Source: JAAYDI01 sp052034005
GTDB taxonomy: Bacteria; Planctomycetota; Planctomycetia; Pirellulales; Pirellulaceae
NCBI GenBank assembly: GCA_052034005.1
Contig: JBPOJB010000019.1
Coordinates: 39,257-103,256, forward strand
Length of the DNA: 64,000 nt
Direction of reading: 5' to 3'
Shown: positions 37,588 to 44,708 of the stretch, piece by piece
How the letters are laid out: the number at the start of each line of letters is the position of its first letter
Numbering within the stretch: the first letter of the stretch is position 1
The notes under the pieces: generated by a model
What the model was told of the DNA's origin: nothing
Databases searched by the model: none
The model's input: the letters and a program-made list of their open reading frames with translations, nothing else
Translations under genes and position numbers: made by a program

Positions 37588-38595
37588 CTAGAACCGTCGC
37601 CACCGCCAAAGGGGCCGCTGCCAGGCTACCGCCCGCCCGACAATGCGCCACCGAGGCACGCAGCTGATCGACTGCCACACGTGGGGTGGCAACTGCGGCA
37701 TGCCCTGGATGTCGTAACCCGGCAAGATGCCATAGTAGTCGGCCGGGACGACAAACTGCAAGTCACAATCCACGGCTTGCGGATTGAGCGGTTGCCACTC
37801 CGAAGGCCGGCCGTCGACCAGCAATTGCCGCTGCTGCCAGCTGACCGACTGACCGGGGCCGGCGATGATGCGGTCCACGAAGTATCCCCGGAGCTGGTAA
37901 TTGGCCATTCCGTAACCACCCGGCACCCCGCCAAGTACTCTCGCCGGCTCGAGCTGGAATACGACCACGTCGCCAACCTTCGGCGTGCCATGCCACAGGA
38001 CGATCACGTCACCCGCGGCGAACTGGCCGGTATTCACCTGGAACCGGCTGACGTCGAACGCCCGCGAGAGGGCCCACAGCGGCGGGTAGTACACGATCAG
38101 GCCGACTGCCGCCCAGCACACGACGACCGCTTGAATGCGACTCCGCCAGCCATTTGCGCCGAGCAGCACGACATCAGCAATGCTCGATGCGTGGACGGCC
38201 AGCGCCAGGCCCAGCGCGAGCGAACTGAGCGTCGTGCCGAGCGAGAACACGCCCAGCAATAACAATGCGAGATAGGCGCCCAGCATGAGGCGTCCGCGGC
38301 GCTTCTGCCCGAGGTAATGCTGGGGCCAGCCGGGCAGAACCATGCGCAGGAACACGGCGTGCGGCGCACACGACGCGTCAGACTGCAGGCGCATCGCCCC
38401 CCACGATCGGATCGCCAGCTCGCTGACAGCCGCTGACAGGCGATGCGCAGGCAGCCATCGCCGCAACCATTTCGCGCGGGAAGACGCGCGCGGCGGATGC
38501 ACGTCGATTGCCGCCGACAAGGCCAGCTGCGCTCCGCATCGGCCGCACTGAGTCGACCCAGGCAAGTTCTCGAATTGGCAACTGGGGCATTGCAT
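37588..38595 (-). CDS. Zinc-ribbon membrane protein with degenerate signal peptidase (S26) fold
   Basis: A 335-aa protein. A zinc ribbon opens it (C3, C6, C17, C20: CPSCQFENLPGSTQCGRCG), followed by a basic linker, hydrophobic segments at ~105-175 and a C-terminal domain that follows signal peptidase I order. FAAGDVIVLWHG and KVGDVVVFQLEP match the conserved GD strands; YFVDRIIAGPGQSVSWQQRQ matches the usual YVKRVIGLPGD strand; VPADYYGILPG and VPRWRIVGRAVAW match the last strands. The catalytic Ser motif (SMxPT) is missing, the catalytic Lys of VKR is Asp here, and the GDNR box is GILPG. The protease is therefore very likely inactive, and the domain may bind signal-peptide-like or pilin-like tails. 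It lies in the AAA/DUF1257/DUF2997 operon. Confidence 0.8.
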   Translation of the reverse strand: MQCPSCQFENLPGSTQCGRCGAQLALSAAIDVHPPRASSRAKWLRRWLPAHRLSAAVSELAIRSWGAMRLQSDASCAPHAVFLRMVLPGWPQHYLGQKRRGRLMLGAYLALLLLGVFSLGTTLSSLALGLALAVHASSIADVVLLGANGWRSRIQAVVVCWAAVGLIVYYPPLWALSRAFDVSRFQVNTGQFAAGDVIVLWHGTPKVGDVVVFQLEPARVLGGVPGGYGMANYQLRGYFVDRIIAGPGQSVSWQQRQLLVDGRPSEWQPLNPQAVDCDLQFVVPADYYGILPGYDIQGMPQLPPHVWQSISCVPRWRIVGRAVAWQRPLWRWRRF

Positions 38596-38700
38596 GACGT
38601 CACACCGTCGCCTGAAACTCGCGTCCCGCCGGGCATTCTGCCACAGGCACCTTGCCTGCCGCGGCCGGGCGGCGGGCCGGCCGCTCGCGCACCAAACGTA

Positions 38701-38916
38701 TCAGGTGCGCCGCCCGTGCAGGTGCTGCTGGTCCGTCACCTGCCGGTCTGTCTCCGTCTCATAGTATTCGCTCGTCAACATGCGAGACTCCTCCCGGCCG
38801 ACGATCCGGGCCAGCAAGTCGGCCAGGTCCAGGCAGCGAGGGCCTTTGATACCCAGAGTGCGGGCCGTGACCTTTCCGGTCGGACTGATCTCGATTTCCA
38901 GCTCTTCTTTGGCCAT
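38701..38916 (-). CDS. DUF2997 small protein
   Basis: A 71-aa protein from the ATG at 38916. The conserved DUF2997 pattern EELEIEISPTGKVTARTLGI, GPRCLDLADLLARIVG is followed by EESRMLTSEYYET. The family has no assigned function. DUF2997 genes are often found beside DUF1257 (Ycf35-like) genes, as here, where it follows by 65 bp. The short length, lack of membrane segment and charged composition suggest a soluble partner or substrate. The in-frame extension upstream is Arg/Ala-rich and unlikely to be translated. Confidence 0.82.
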   Translation of the reverse strand: MAKEELEIEISPTGKVTARTLGIKGPRCLDLADLLARIVGREESRMLTSEYYETETDRQVTDQQHLHGRRT

Positions 38917-38981
38917 GGGTGTGTCCCTTGCTGTGGATGCGGGGCTGCGCCGGGCGCGCGGCGGGGCATGGGCGCCCCGCA

Positions 38982-39437
38982 CTACCAACTGCGCACGCGG
39001 ATCTTGACGGTCCGGTCCTCCGACACTTCCTCATCGACGATCGTCATATGGCGGGCCTTCAGTTCCGTCACGATGCGGTGGTACACATACTGCTGGGTGA
39101 CGCGATCGATCAACTCCTGGCCGATCCGTCGCAGTTCCGCGCGGCTATGACCGGCTCCTTCCATGCACACGCGCAGCGTGCCACGCGCGTCGCGTGAGAT
39201 GACGGCCTGCAGCCCTTCCCGTTGCACGACGATCTGCTCGTCGACGCCGCTGGTCGATGGCAGGATGTCGCTGTTGTCCACTTCGATGACCTCGCGCGTG
39301 GCCGACGCGCTCTCACTCGACTGCTCACCCTGCCGGGCCACGGCGAAGCCCATCGTGGCGACGGCGGCCGTCACGGCGGTGGTGATCACCGGCCAGTTCG
39401 TGATGATGAGCGGGGCCAGAACGACTACGGTACTCAT
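38982..39437 (-). CDS. DUF1257 (Ycf35-like) protein
   Basis: A 151-aa protein with a clear AGGAG ribosome-binding site upstream of the ATG at 39437. It begins with a hydrophobic N-terminus (MSTVVVLAPLIITNWPVI and an Ala/Val run to ~35). The rest fits DUF1257: EVDNSDILPSTSGVDEQIVV, REGLQAVISRDARGTLRVCM, ELRRIGQELIDRVTQQYVYH and RHMTIVDEEVSEDRTVKIRV. In plastids and cyanobacteria the family is Ycf35. Function is unknown; association with Ycf46-type AAA ATPases and DUF2997 is recurrent. The hydrophobic start differs from the usual soluble Ycf35 and may anchor this copy in the membrane. Confidence 0.8.
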   Translation of the reverse strand: MSTVVVLAPLIITNWPVITTAVTAAVATMGFAVARQGEQSSESASATREVIEVDNSDILPSTSGVDEQIVVQREGLQAVISRDARGTLRVCMEGAGHSRAELRRIGQELIDRVTQQYVYHRIVTELKARHMTIVDEEVSEDRTVKIRVRSW

Positions 39438-39548
39438 GGCGGATTCTCCTAGACGGCGGGCCGGGGATGTAGGTGGCCGAGCTGCGCGCATCGCCACCGG
39501 GCGTTCTTTCGGCGAATCGTGTCGCGTGCACTCTCGCGGCGGGGCATG

Positions 39549-41231
39549 TTACAACTCGATCTTGCGGCCGGTGTCGACATCACGCTGCTGCTGCGGTACG
39601 GACGAGGCGAGCCGGGCGCGGCCGGCCGCCCAACTGCGCAGCACACTCATCTGTTCGCTCATGGTCTTCGACAGGGGCACGGTCTCGCGCAGGCTGGCTC
39701 GGACCAACTCCGTGCTCAATTCCTGCTGCCGGCTGAGCGCATCGAACAGGGCCGCGATGATGGCTTCCTCGATCTCGGCCCCGCTGAAGCCCGCACTCAG
39801 CCGCACGAGTTCGTCCAGGTCGAACTGCGCCGGGTCGCGATGGCGTTTCCGCAGGTGGATCTCCAGAATCTCGCGGCGCTCGCGCTCGTCCGGCAGATCG
39901 ACGAAGAAGATCTCATCCAGTCTCCCTTTGCGCAGCAGTTCGGGCGGCAAGTGGCTGATGTCGTTCGCCGTACAGATCACGAACACTTCGGATGTCTTCT
40001 CGGAGAGCCACGTCAGGAGGGTCCCAAAGACGCGTGCCGAGGTCCCCGCATCACTCGCGCTGCCGCCAGTCGAGCCCGCGAGCGCCTTGTCGATTTCATC
40101 GATCCAGAGGATGGCCGGGGCGACGCTCTCCGCCGTCTGGATCGCACGGCGGATGTTCTCTTCGCTCGAGCCGACCAGGCTGGAAAACATCTGGCCGATG
40201 TCGAACCGCAACAGGGGCAGGTTCCAGAGTGAGGACACGGCCTTGGCACACAGGCTCTTGCCGCAACCCTGTACGCCCAGCAACATCACGCCGCGCGGCG
40301 AAGGCAATCCGAAGCGCGCGGCCCGCTCCGTGAAGGCGATCTGCCGCTTGATGAGCCACTGTTTGAGGTTGTCCAGGCCCGCGACGTGGCTGAAATCCTC
40401 CCGCGCCTCGTAATACTCGAGCAAGCCGCTTTTCTTGATGATCTGCTGCTTCTCGCTGAAGATGACCGAGATGTCCTCGCTGCTCAGACGGCCGTCGAGC
40501 ACCAGGGTCTTGGCGAAGACGTTCTCCGCCTCCTTCAAGGTCAAACCCCGGGCCGCGTGCAGCAGGCGTTCGCGATCCTCCGCCCCCAAGTCGATCTTCA
40601 CCTTGGGATTGTCGCGCACATCGCTGATAATGCGGTCCAGCAAGCGAGAAAAGTCCTCGATGCCGGGCAGGCCGAACTCGACTACCGTCACGTCCTTGGC
40701 CAGATCCCGCGCGATCGTAAGGCTCGGCGCTACGATGACCAGCGTCTTGTATGTGTCGCGCAAGTGGTGCGCCAAATCGCGCAGGCGACGGATCACGGCG
40801 ATGTTACAGCGGTCCTCACAGCAGAACCGGTGGAAGTCCTTGAACAAGTATATCGCCGGCTCCACGTGCTGGATGACGGCGTCCAACGCGGCCAGGGGAT
40901 CCGCCGTGCTGCCCGCGCCCGCCTTCGCACGCTGTGTCTCAGCACCGGATTTGATGATCCCTTGCGTGACGGTCCATACGAACAAGTGCTTGTTGCGGCG
41001 CTCGGCAATCTCGCGCAGGTAACGCTCCACGCGGTCTTCTTCCCAACTCACGACATAGATGATCGCGTACCGGGCCCGGATGAGCACATCCAGCTCAGAG
41101 CGCGCGTCCAAACCCCGGGACAAGGCGCTGCCGGGCGCCGCCGACGTCGATGCGGCCCCTGACTTCCGCACGGGCCGTGTTGGCCGGGAAGACGACGACC
41201 TTCCAGCCGGCTCGGACGGCCGATCGCTCAT
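39549..41231 (-). CDS. Ycf46-like AAA+ ATPase
   Basis: A 560-aa ATPase. A Ser/Pro/Arg-rich leader (1-40) is followed by an N-terminal RecA-like domain without a P-loop (ARYAIIYVVSWEEDRVERYL; FVWTVTQGI; AIYLFKDFHRFCCE). The catalytic AAA module has Walker A GVQGCGKS near residue 316, pore-loop region FDIGQMFSSLVGSSEENIRR, Walker B ILWIDEIDKA near 373, sensor CTANDISHLPPELLRKGRLD and a C-terminal helical lid (LSAGFSGAEIEEAIIAALFD). This is the Ycf46 architecture, with the first half shaped like Ycf46 proteins of cyanobacteria. Its ATG overlaps the stop of the 75-aa gene by four bases, so the two are translationally coupled. It probably remodels a partner encoded in the same operon. Confidence 0.93.
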   Translation of the reverse strand: MSDRPSEPAGRSSSSRPTRPVRKSGAASTSAAPGSALSRGLDARSELDVLIRARYAIIYVVSWEEDRVERYLREIAERRNKHLFVWTVTQGIIKSGAETQRAKAGAGSTADPLAALDAVIQHVEPAIYLFKDFHRFCCEDRCNIAVIRRLRDLAHHLRDTYKTLVIVAPSLTIARDLAKDVTVVEFGLPGIEDFSRLLDRIISDVRDNPKVKIDLGAEDRERLLHAARGLTLKEAENVFAKTLVLDGRLSSEDISVIFSEKQQIIKKSGLLEYYEAREDFSHVAGLDNLKQWLIKRQIAFTERAARFGLPSPRGVMLLGVQGCGKSLCAKAVSSLWNLPLLRFDIGQMFSSLVGSSEENIRRAIQTAESVAPAILWIDEIDKALAGSTGGSASDAGTSARVFGTLLTWLSEKTSEVFVICTANDISHLPPELLRKGRLDEIFFVDLPDERERREILEIHLRKRHRDPAQFDLDELVRLSAGFSGAEIEEAIIAALFDALSRQQELSTELVRASLRETVPLSKTMSEQMSVLRSWAAGRARLASSVPQQQRDVDTGRKIEL

Positions 41232-41455
41232 GTCGGTTGCTCCTCTCTCGCACCCGTCGATTCCCTGGACTCCGCCTCAACCTCCGCGGGCCTGCGGTCG
41301 GGCCACAGCCCGGCCCCGGCCAACAGCGCCAAGACCGCCTTCGACAAACCCAACACGTACAGCCGGCCGTCGGGCAGGATGGTAATCTCGCTGATCCCGC
41401 GCACGTCCTGCGCCGACGACGTGCCGGACGTATGAGGTGCGGTGACGTTCGACAT
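41228..41455 (-). CDS. Small 75-aa protein of unknown function upstream of the AAA gene
   Basis: A 75-aa protein with an excellent ribosome-binding site (AAGGAGG) four bases before its ATG and a four-base overlap with the AAA gene, so it is very likely expressed. The N-terminus is Ser/Thr-rich. The middle reads VRGISEITILPDGRLYVLGL then SKAVLALLAGAGL, and the end is acidic (EVEAESRESTGAREEQPT). Two strands plus one helix are likely. The pattern EI-I-P-G in the middle recalls DUF2997 (EIEISPTGK) two genes downstream. I do not recognise a family. It could be a ligand, substrate or peptide precursor of the neighbouring enzymes; this is open. Confidence 0.8.
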   Translation of the reverse strand: MSNVTAPHTSGTSSAQDVRGISEITILPDGRLYVLGLSKAVLALLAGAGLWPDRRPAEVEAESRESTGAREEQPT

Positions 41456-41464
41456 CGGGCCTCC

Positions 41465-42295
41465 TTAATCGATCAATGTCAATCGGTATTCCGCCGCCAT
41501 CTGGCGGGCCCGCTCCCCCTCGTCGCGCTCCAAGGGGTGGGCCAGTTCCGCGTGGCGGCCCGCCCGCCAGCGCGGCAGATAGCCGGTACGCAGACTCAGC
41601 GGGACCTGCGGCAGGTGGTGACGCAGCCACGCCAGAATGGGCCGCAGACAGCACTCGCCATGACCGGGCAGAAGCAAATGCCGGACGTACAACGTGTGCT
41701 GATGGGCCACACGCTGCAGATTGCGCGTCACGACTTCCACGTAATGGTCGACGCCCGCAATACGCCGTGCACACGCGTCATTGCCGAACTTGAAATCGGC
41801 CACATAGGTGTCGACGACCCCAGCGAGCATCCGCCAGGCATCCGCGGTCCCGTAGAAATCCGATTTCCACACGACGGGAAGCGTGGAGTCGCTGCCGGCT
41901 AACGCACTCAGGATCGCTGCGACGTGAATCGTGGGCTCACCACCCAGCCACTGCAGCGTTCGCGCGCCCTGCTCGAGCCCCCACGCAATCGTGCGGTTCA
42001 GCCAGTCGGTTGTCAACGGAACACCGACCCGCGCATCAAATGCCGCCGCCTCGGAAATGCAGAAGTCACAACGCAAATCGCATCCTGACAGGTAAATGAG
42101 CAGCGACGGAACGAGCGGCTGCTCCTCGGCATAGTCTACCCAATACCTCCAGACTCGCGCCACGTCGTCCGCGCCGCACACGCCGTATTGGCCCGCACTC
42201 CGGTCGACACCGCAGCGATGCTCGCACAAGGTGCAGCGCCGAATCAGGCGCTGCGCCAACGCCGCACGTCCGGATAGGGACTCGCACTGGGACAT
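41465..42295 (-). CDS. Radical SAM protein, PflX/PflA-like
   Basis: A 276-aa radical SAM enzyme from the ATG at 42295. It carries the iron-sulfur motif CDLRCDFC (C72-x3-C76-x2-C79) and a second Cys cluster at the N-terminus (C21, C24, C28, C40 in CTLCEHRCGVDRSAGQYGVCG). That second cluster is typical of PflX-type proteins, which resemble pyruvate formate-lyase activating enzyme. Other motifs are QWLGGEPTIHVAAIL (GGE site), VVWKSDFYGT and YVADFKFGND. PflX-like proteins have no well-defined substrate. In this operon it sits nine bases before the 75-aa gene and heads the transcript, so modification or activation of a protein made downstream is plausible but not shown. Confidence 0.92.
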   Translation of the reverse strand: MSQCESLSGRAALAQRLIRRCTLCEHRCGVDRSAGQYGVCGADDVARVWRYWVDYAEEQPLVPSLLIYLSGCDLRCDFCISEAAAFDARVGVPLTTDWLNRTIAWGLEQGARTLQWLGGEPTIHVAAILSALAGSDSTLPVVWKSDFYGTADAWRMLAGVVDTYVADFKFGNDACARRIAGVDHYVEVVTRNLQRVAHQHTLYVRHLLLPGHGECCLRPILAWLRHHLPQVPLSLRTGYLPRWRAGRHAELAHPLERDEGERARQMAAEYRLTLID

Positions 42296-42567
42296 GATAC
42301 GCGCCTTAAGCAGACTGCTCCATTGTAGCCGAACGCGATCCGTCTGCCAAAGCCTGGATTGAGGCCGCGCACGCAGACTCCGACTCGAGATTCCACGCCT
42401 CCAGCAGCACCCCGGCGGCGTGCAGACCACCGGTACCCGAGGATCAAGTCACTCTCGGCAAACACGATGACACGGCCTCAGCCCCCTGCTGCGCCCGGGA
42501 CCTCCCGTCCCTTCTCATTGAAGTGGACGACGCATGTGGATGCCCGTCGGGTCACCCTTCTTGAGCG

Positions 42568-43029
42568 TCAGTTGCGCCGCACGAGCCGATTCCCGTCCTT
42601 TTCCAGCCCCGCCGCTTCGGCCAGATCGTCGAGAAACTGCTCCTTTCCTTTCGGCGAAATCATGATCCACCATGTCCGGCCGCTTGGCCGCTTACAGTTG
42701 ATGCGCAGCCGGTCGAGCGATAAGGCCGGAGAACTCAGCGGGTTGTGTGTAGCGTGAACCTCGACGATCTGGTCCAACGGAATTCGCCAGCGGAAGACGG
42801 CCGCTCGCACGAGCAAGTGCGTGGTGGTGACCGTGTACCGTACCACGAAGGGAGTCCACGCCATGAAGGCGGCCAGCAGCAGGCTCGCCAGGGCGATCCA
42901 GCCGGCCAACATGTCCCCCTGCGGCGGACGGACCAGCAGGACAACCGAACTGACACAAATCACAATGATGCCGATACCGATGACCAGCCACACCCACCGG
43001 TCCACCTTGGAACAGTAAATCTTGTCCAT
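42568..43029 (-). CDS. Membrane protein with bacterial PH-like domain
   Basis: A 153-aa protein with two transmembrane segments (WLVIGIGIIVICVSSVVLLV and WIALASLLLAAFMAWTPFVV). The C-terminal soluble part YTVTTTHLLVRAAVFRWRIP, LDQIVEVHATHNPLSS and RLRINCKRPSGRTWWIMISP matches the bacterial pleckstrin-homology-like (YdbT/DUF304-like) pattern, ending in KEQFLDDLAEAAGL. AAAGGA precedes the ATG. Such proteins are often of unknown role. The upstream gene on the other strand is the GNAT-cupin gene; the downstream space to the radical SAM gene is 272 bp, so co-transcription is doubtful. Confidence 0.8.
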   Translation of the reverse strand: MDKIYCSKVDRWVWLVIGIGIIVICVSSVVLLVRPPQGDMLAGWIALASLLLAAFMAWTPFVVRYTVTTTHLLVRAAVFRWRIPLDQIVEVHATHNPLSSPALSLDRLRINCKRPSGRTWWIMISPKGKEQFLDDLAEAAGLEKDGNRLVRRN

Positions 43030-43295
43030 CAGCTCGTCCTTTCAGCACATGACCGCATGGTTGGATCAGTGACGGTCGTAATGGGTATTCGACAGGAGGT
43101 TCACTGATCTTGACTGATCTTGCGCGACTCGAAGACCCGCAGGACACCAGCCGCCAGATTGACGACCAACTCCAAAGTGCTGCCTACCTGATCTCCATTT
43201 CCCTCTTGATGCACCGCCATGGTTGCGCCGAAATCGCTGGAGCGGTAGAATCGGTGCGAAGGGAGAAGGACGTTGTATCTGGAAGTGAGGCGAGC

Positions 43296-44153
43296 ATGAT
43301 CCGCCCGTGCAGCGACACCGATTTCGACACGATTTATGCCGTCATCAACGATGCTGCCGAGGCATACCGTGGGGTGATTCCCCGCGACTGCTGGCATGAA
43401 CCCTACATGTCCCAAGACGAATTGCGTCACGAGATCGAATCGGGCGTTCGCTTCTGGGGTCACCGGCAGGGCGGGGAGCTGCTTGGCGTGATGGGCATCC
43501 AGGATGTACAGGATGTGACCCTGATCCGGCATGCCTACGTGCGGACCGCATATCGCCATCAGGGGATCGGCGGGACATTATTGTCAGAGCTGCGGCAGCT
43601 GACCACCCGACCTGTATTAGTCGGCACCTGGGCCGCCGCCACCTGGGCGGTGCGGTTCTACGAGAAGCACGGGTTTCGGCTGGTCACGCCGGAAGAGAAG
43701 AACCGGCTGCTGAAGCGGTACTGGTCGATCTCCGAGCGGCAGGTGGAAACCTCGGTGGTGCTGGGAGACGAGCACTGGTTCCGCTACCGACAGCCGCTTG
43801 TCCACCACCGTGACGAAACGCAGGCTATCGACTGTCCGTTCGGGCATGTCCAGCGGATCGTAACAGGCGGCGCAGGTGGCGTGGCCAATGTCCATGTCGT
43901 CAAGGTGACGCAGGGCAGTCCCCACGTTCACACCGGCTACGACGAGGTGTACTTCGTGCTGTCCGGGCGCGGGACGATCACGCTGGACCGGGATACATAC
44001 CCGTTGCGCCCCGGCACTGCGGTGGTGATACCGGCTGGCGTGCCGCATTCGCTCAGGGCCGAGCCGGACGACGAGTTGGAGTTCGTGATCTTCGGGACGC
44101 CGCCCATGATGATGGACGATGAACGGGCAAGGCCGGTCAAACCGGTGAGGTGA
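43296..44153 (+). CDS. GNAT acetyltransferase fused to a cupin domain
   Basis: A 285-aa two-domain protein from the ATG at 43296 with GAGG upstream. Residues 1-150 are a GNAT fold: MIRPCSDTDFDTIYAVINDA, GVMGIQDVQDVTLIRHAYVR and RHQGIGGTLLSELRQL (acetyl-CoA pyrophosphate loop R-x-x-G-x-G), FYEKHGFRLV. Residues ~175-285 are a single cupin barrel: HVVKVTQGSPHVHTGYDEVY, FVLSGRGTITLDRDTYPLRP, GTAVVIPAGVPHSLRAEPDD, with the His-x-His-x(n)-Glu and the second His of a metal site. The fusion of these domains is uncommon. One domain may bind a small molecule that the other acetylates. An in-frame upstream start at 43110 would add unlikely charged sequence. Confidence 0.85.
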   Translation: MIRPCSDTDFDTIYAVINDAAEAYRGVIPRDCWHEPYMSQDELRHEIESGVRFWGHRQGGELLGVMGIQDVQDVTLIRHAYVRTAYRHQGIGGTLLSELRQLTTRPVLVGTWAAATWAVRFYEKHGFRLVTPEEKNRLLKRYWSISERQVETSVVLGDEHWFRYRQPLVHHRDETQAIDCPFGHVQRIVTGGAGGVANVHVVKVTQGSPHVHTGYDEVYFVLSGRGTITLDRDTYPLRPGTAVVIPAGVPHSLRAEPDDELEFVIFGTPPMMMDDERARPVKPVR

Positions 44154-44244
44154 GACTCAAATTACCGTTTCGGAACGACGGTTCTCGTACCGAGTTCGAG
44201 CCGACCTCCAACGTGCCATCGACCGCTTGTTTGGCGAAAAAGTC

Positions 44245-44423
44245 GCGTACACCCACCAGACCCGAGTCCCAACGGGACGGCCCTAAGCTCAGGCGTAGCC
44301 ATGCGTCCCTATCCCGCCGGTACGGCCACACGGGCTTGCTCATCGACGTCCAGAAACGATCACCAATGGAACAAATTTTCCCAAAACAGGACAGGTGAAG
44401 TCTTCCCCGATTTTCACCACCCC
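44245..44423 (+). repeat. 400-bp dispersed repeat, truncated copy (distal half)
   Basis: Matches the reverse complement of the 53998-54393 copy from GCGTACACCCACCAG through GTCCCAACGGGACGG, TATCCCGCCGGTACGGCCAC, ACGGGCTTGCTCATCGACGT and ATTTTCACCACCCC. The proximal half with the nested hairpin is absent. Confidence 0.8.
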
Positions 44424-44424
44424 A

Positions 44425-44547
44425 GTGTCCAAGGAATTCTCCCACGAAGACGTGGACCTCGCGCTGAACGAAATGCTGTTCAGTGGCGGCTCGCTCAGCC
44501 TGAAGCTACTGGGCGCCCACGAGCCGAAACAGAAGTCCGCCAGATAG
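44425..44547 (+). pseudogene. Unidentified 40-aa ORF, possible gene fragment
   Basis: GTG-initiated frame starting two bases after the repeat copy: SKEFSHEDVDLALNEMLFSG then GSLSLKLLGAHEPKQKSAR. It has protein-like composition but no family match I can name and no ribosome-binding site. It may be the 3' end of a gene broken by the adjoining repeat, or a chance frame. Confidence 0.3.
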
Positions 44548-44708
44548 ACCAGACACCCCGACCTCCCTATCTTCTCGCCGCGCGCCGAAAAAAGAGTCCT
44601 GACCCCTTTTTTGGTCTTGTGCGAAGGGCCGGATTCGGCTACAAATCGCCCTCGCATGTCCTGTGCACCGGGTCTGACTCCTTCTCTTCTCACGATCGGG
44701 ATCGTCCG

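Larger units (their letters stand above)
44154..44708. other. Intergenic region with dispersed-repeat copy and ORF fragment
   Basis: About 555 bp. After ~90 bp of nothing recognisable comes one 3' half of the dispersed repeat (44245-44423), then a 40-aa reading-frame fragment (44425-44547), then AT-rich segments with AAAAAAG/CTTTTTT. No promoter for the BBP7 gene could be fixed. Confidence 0.65.
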
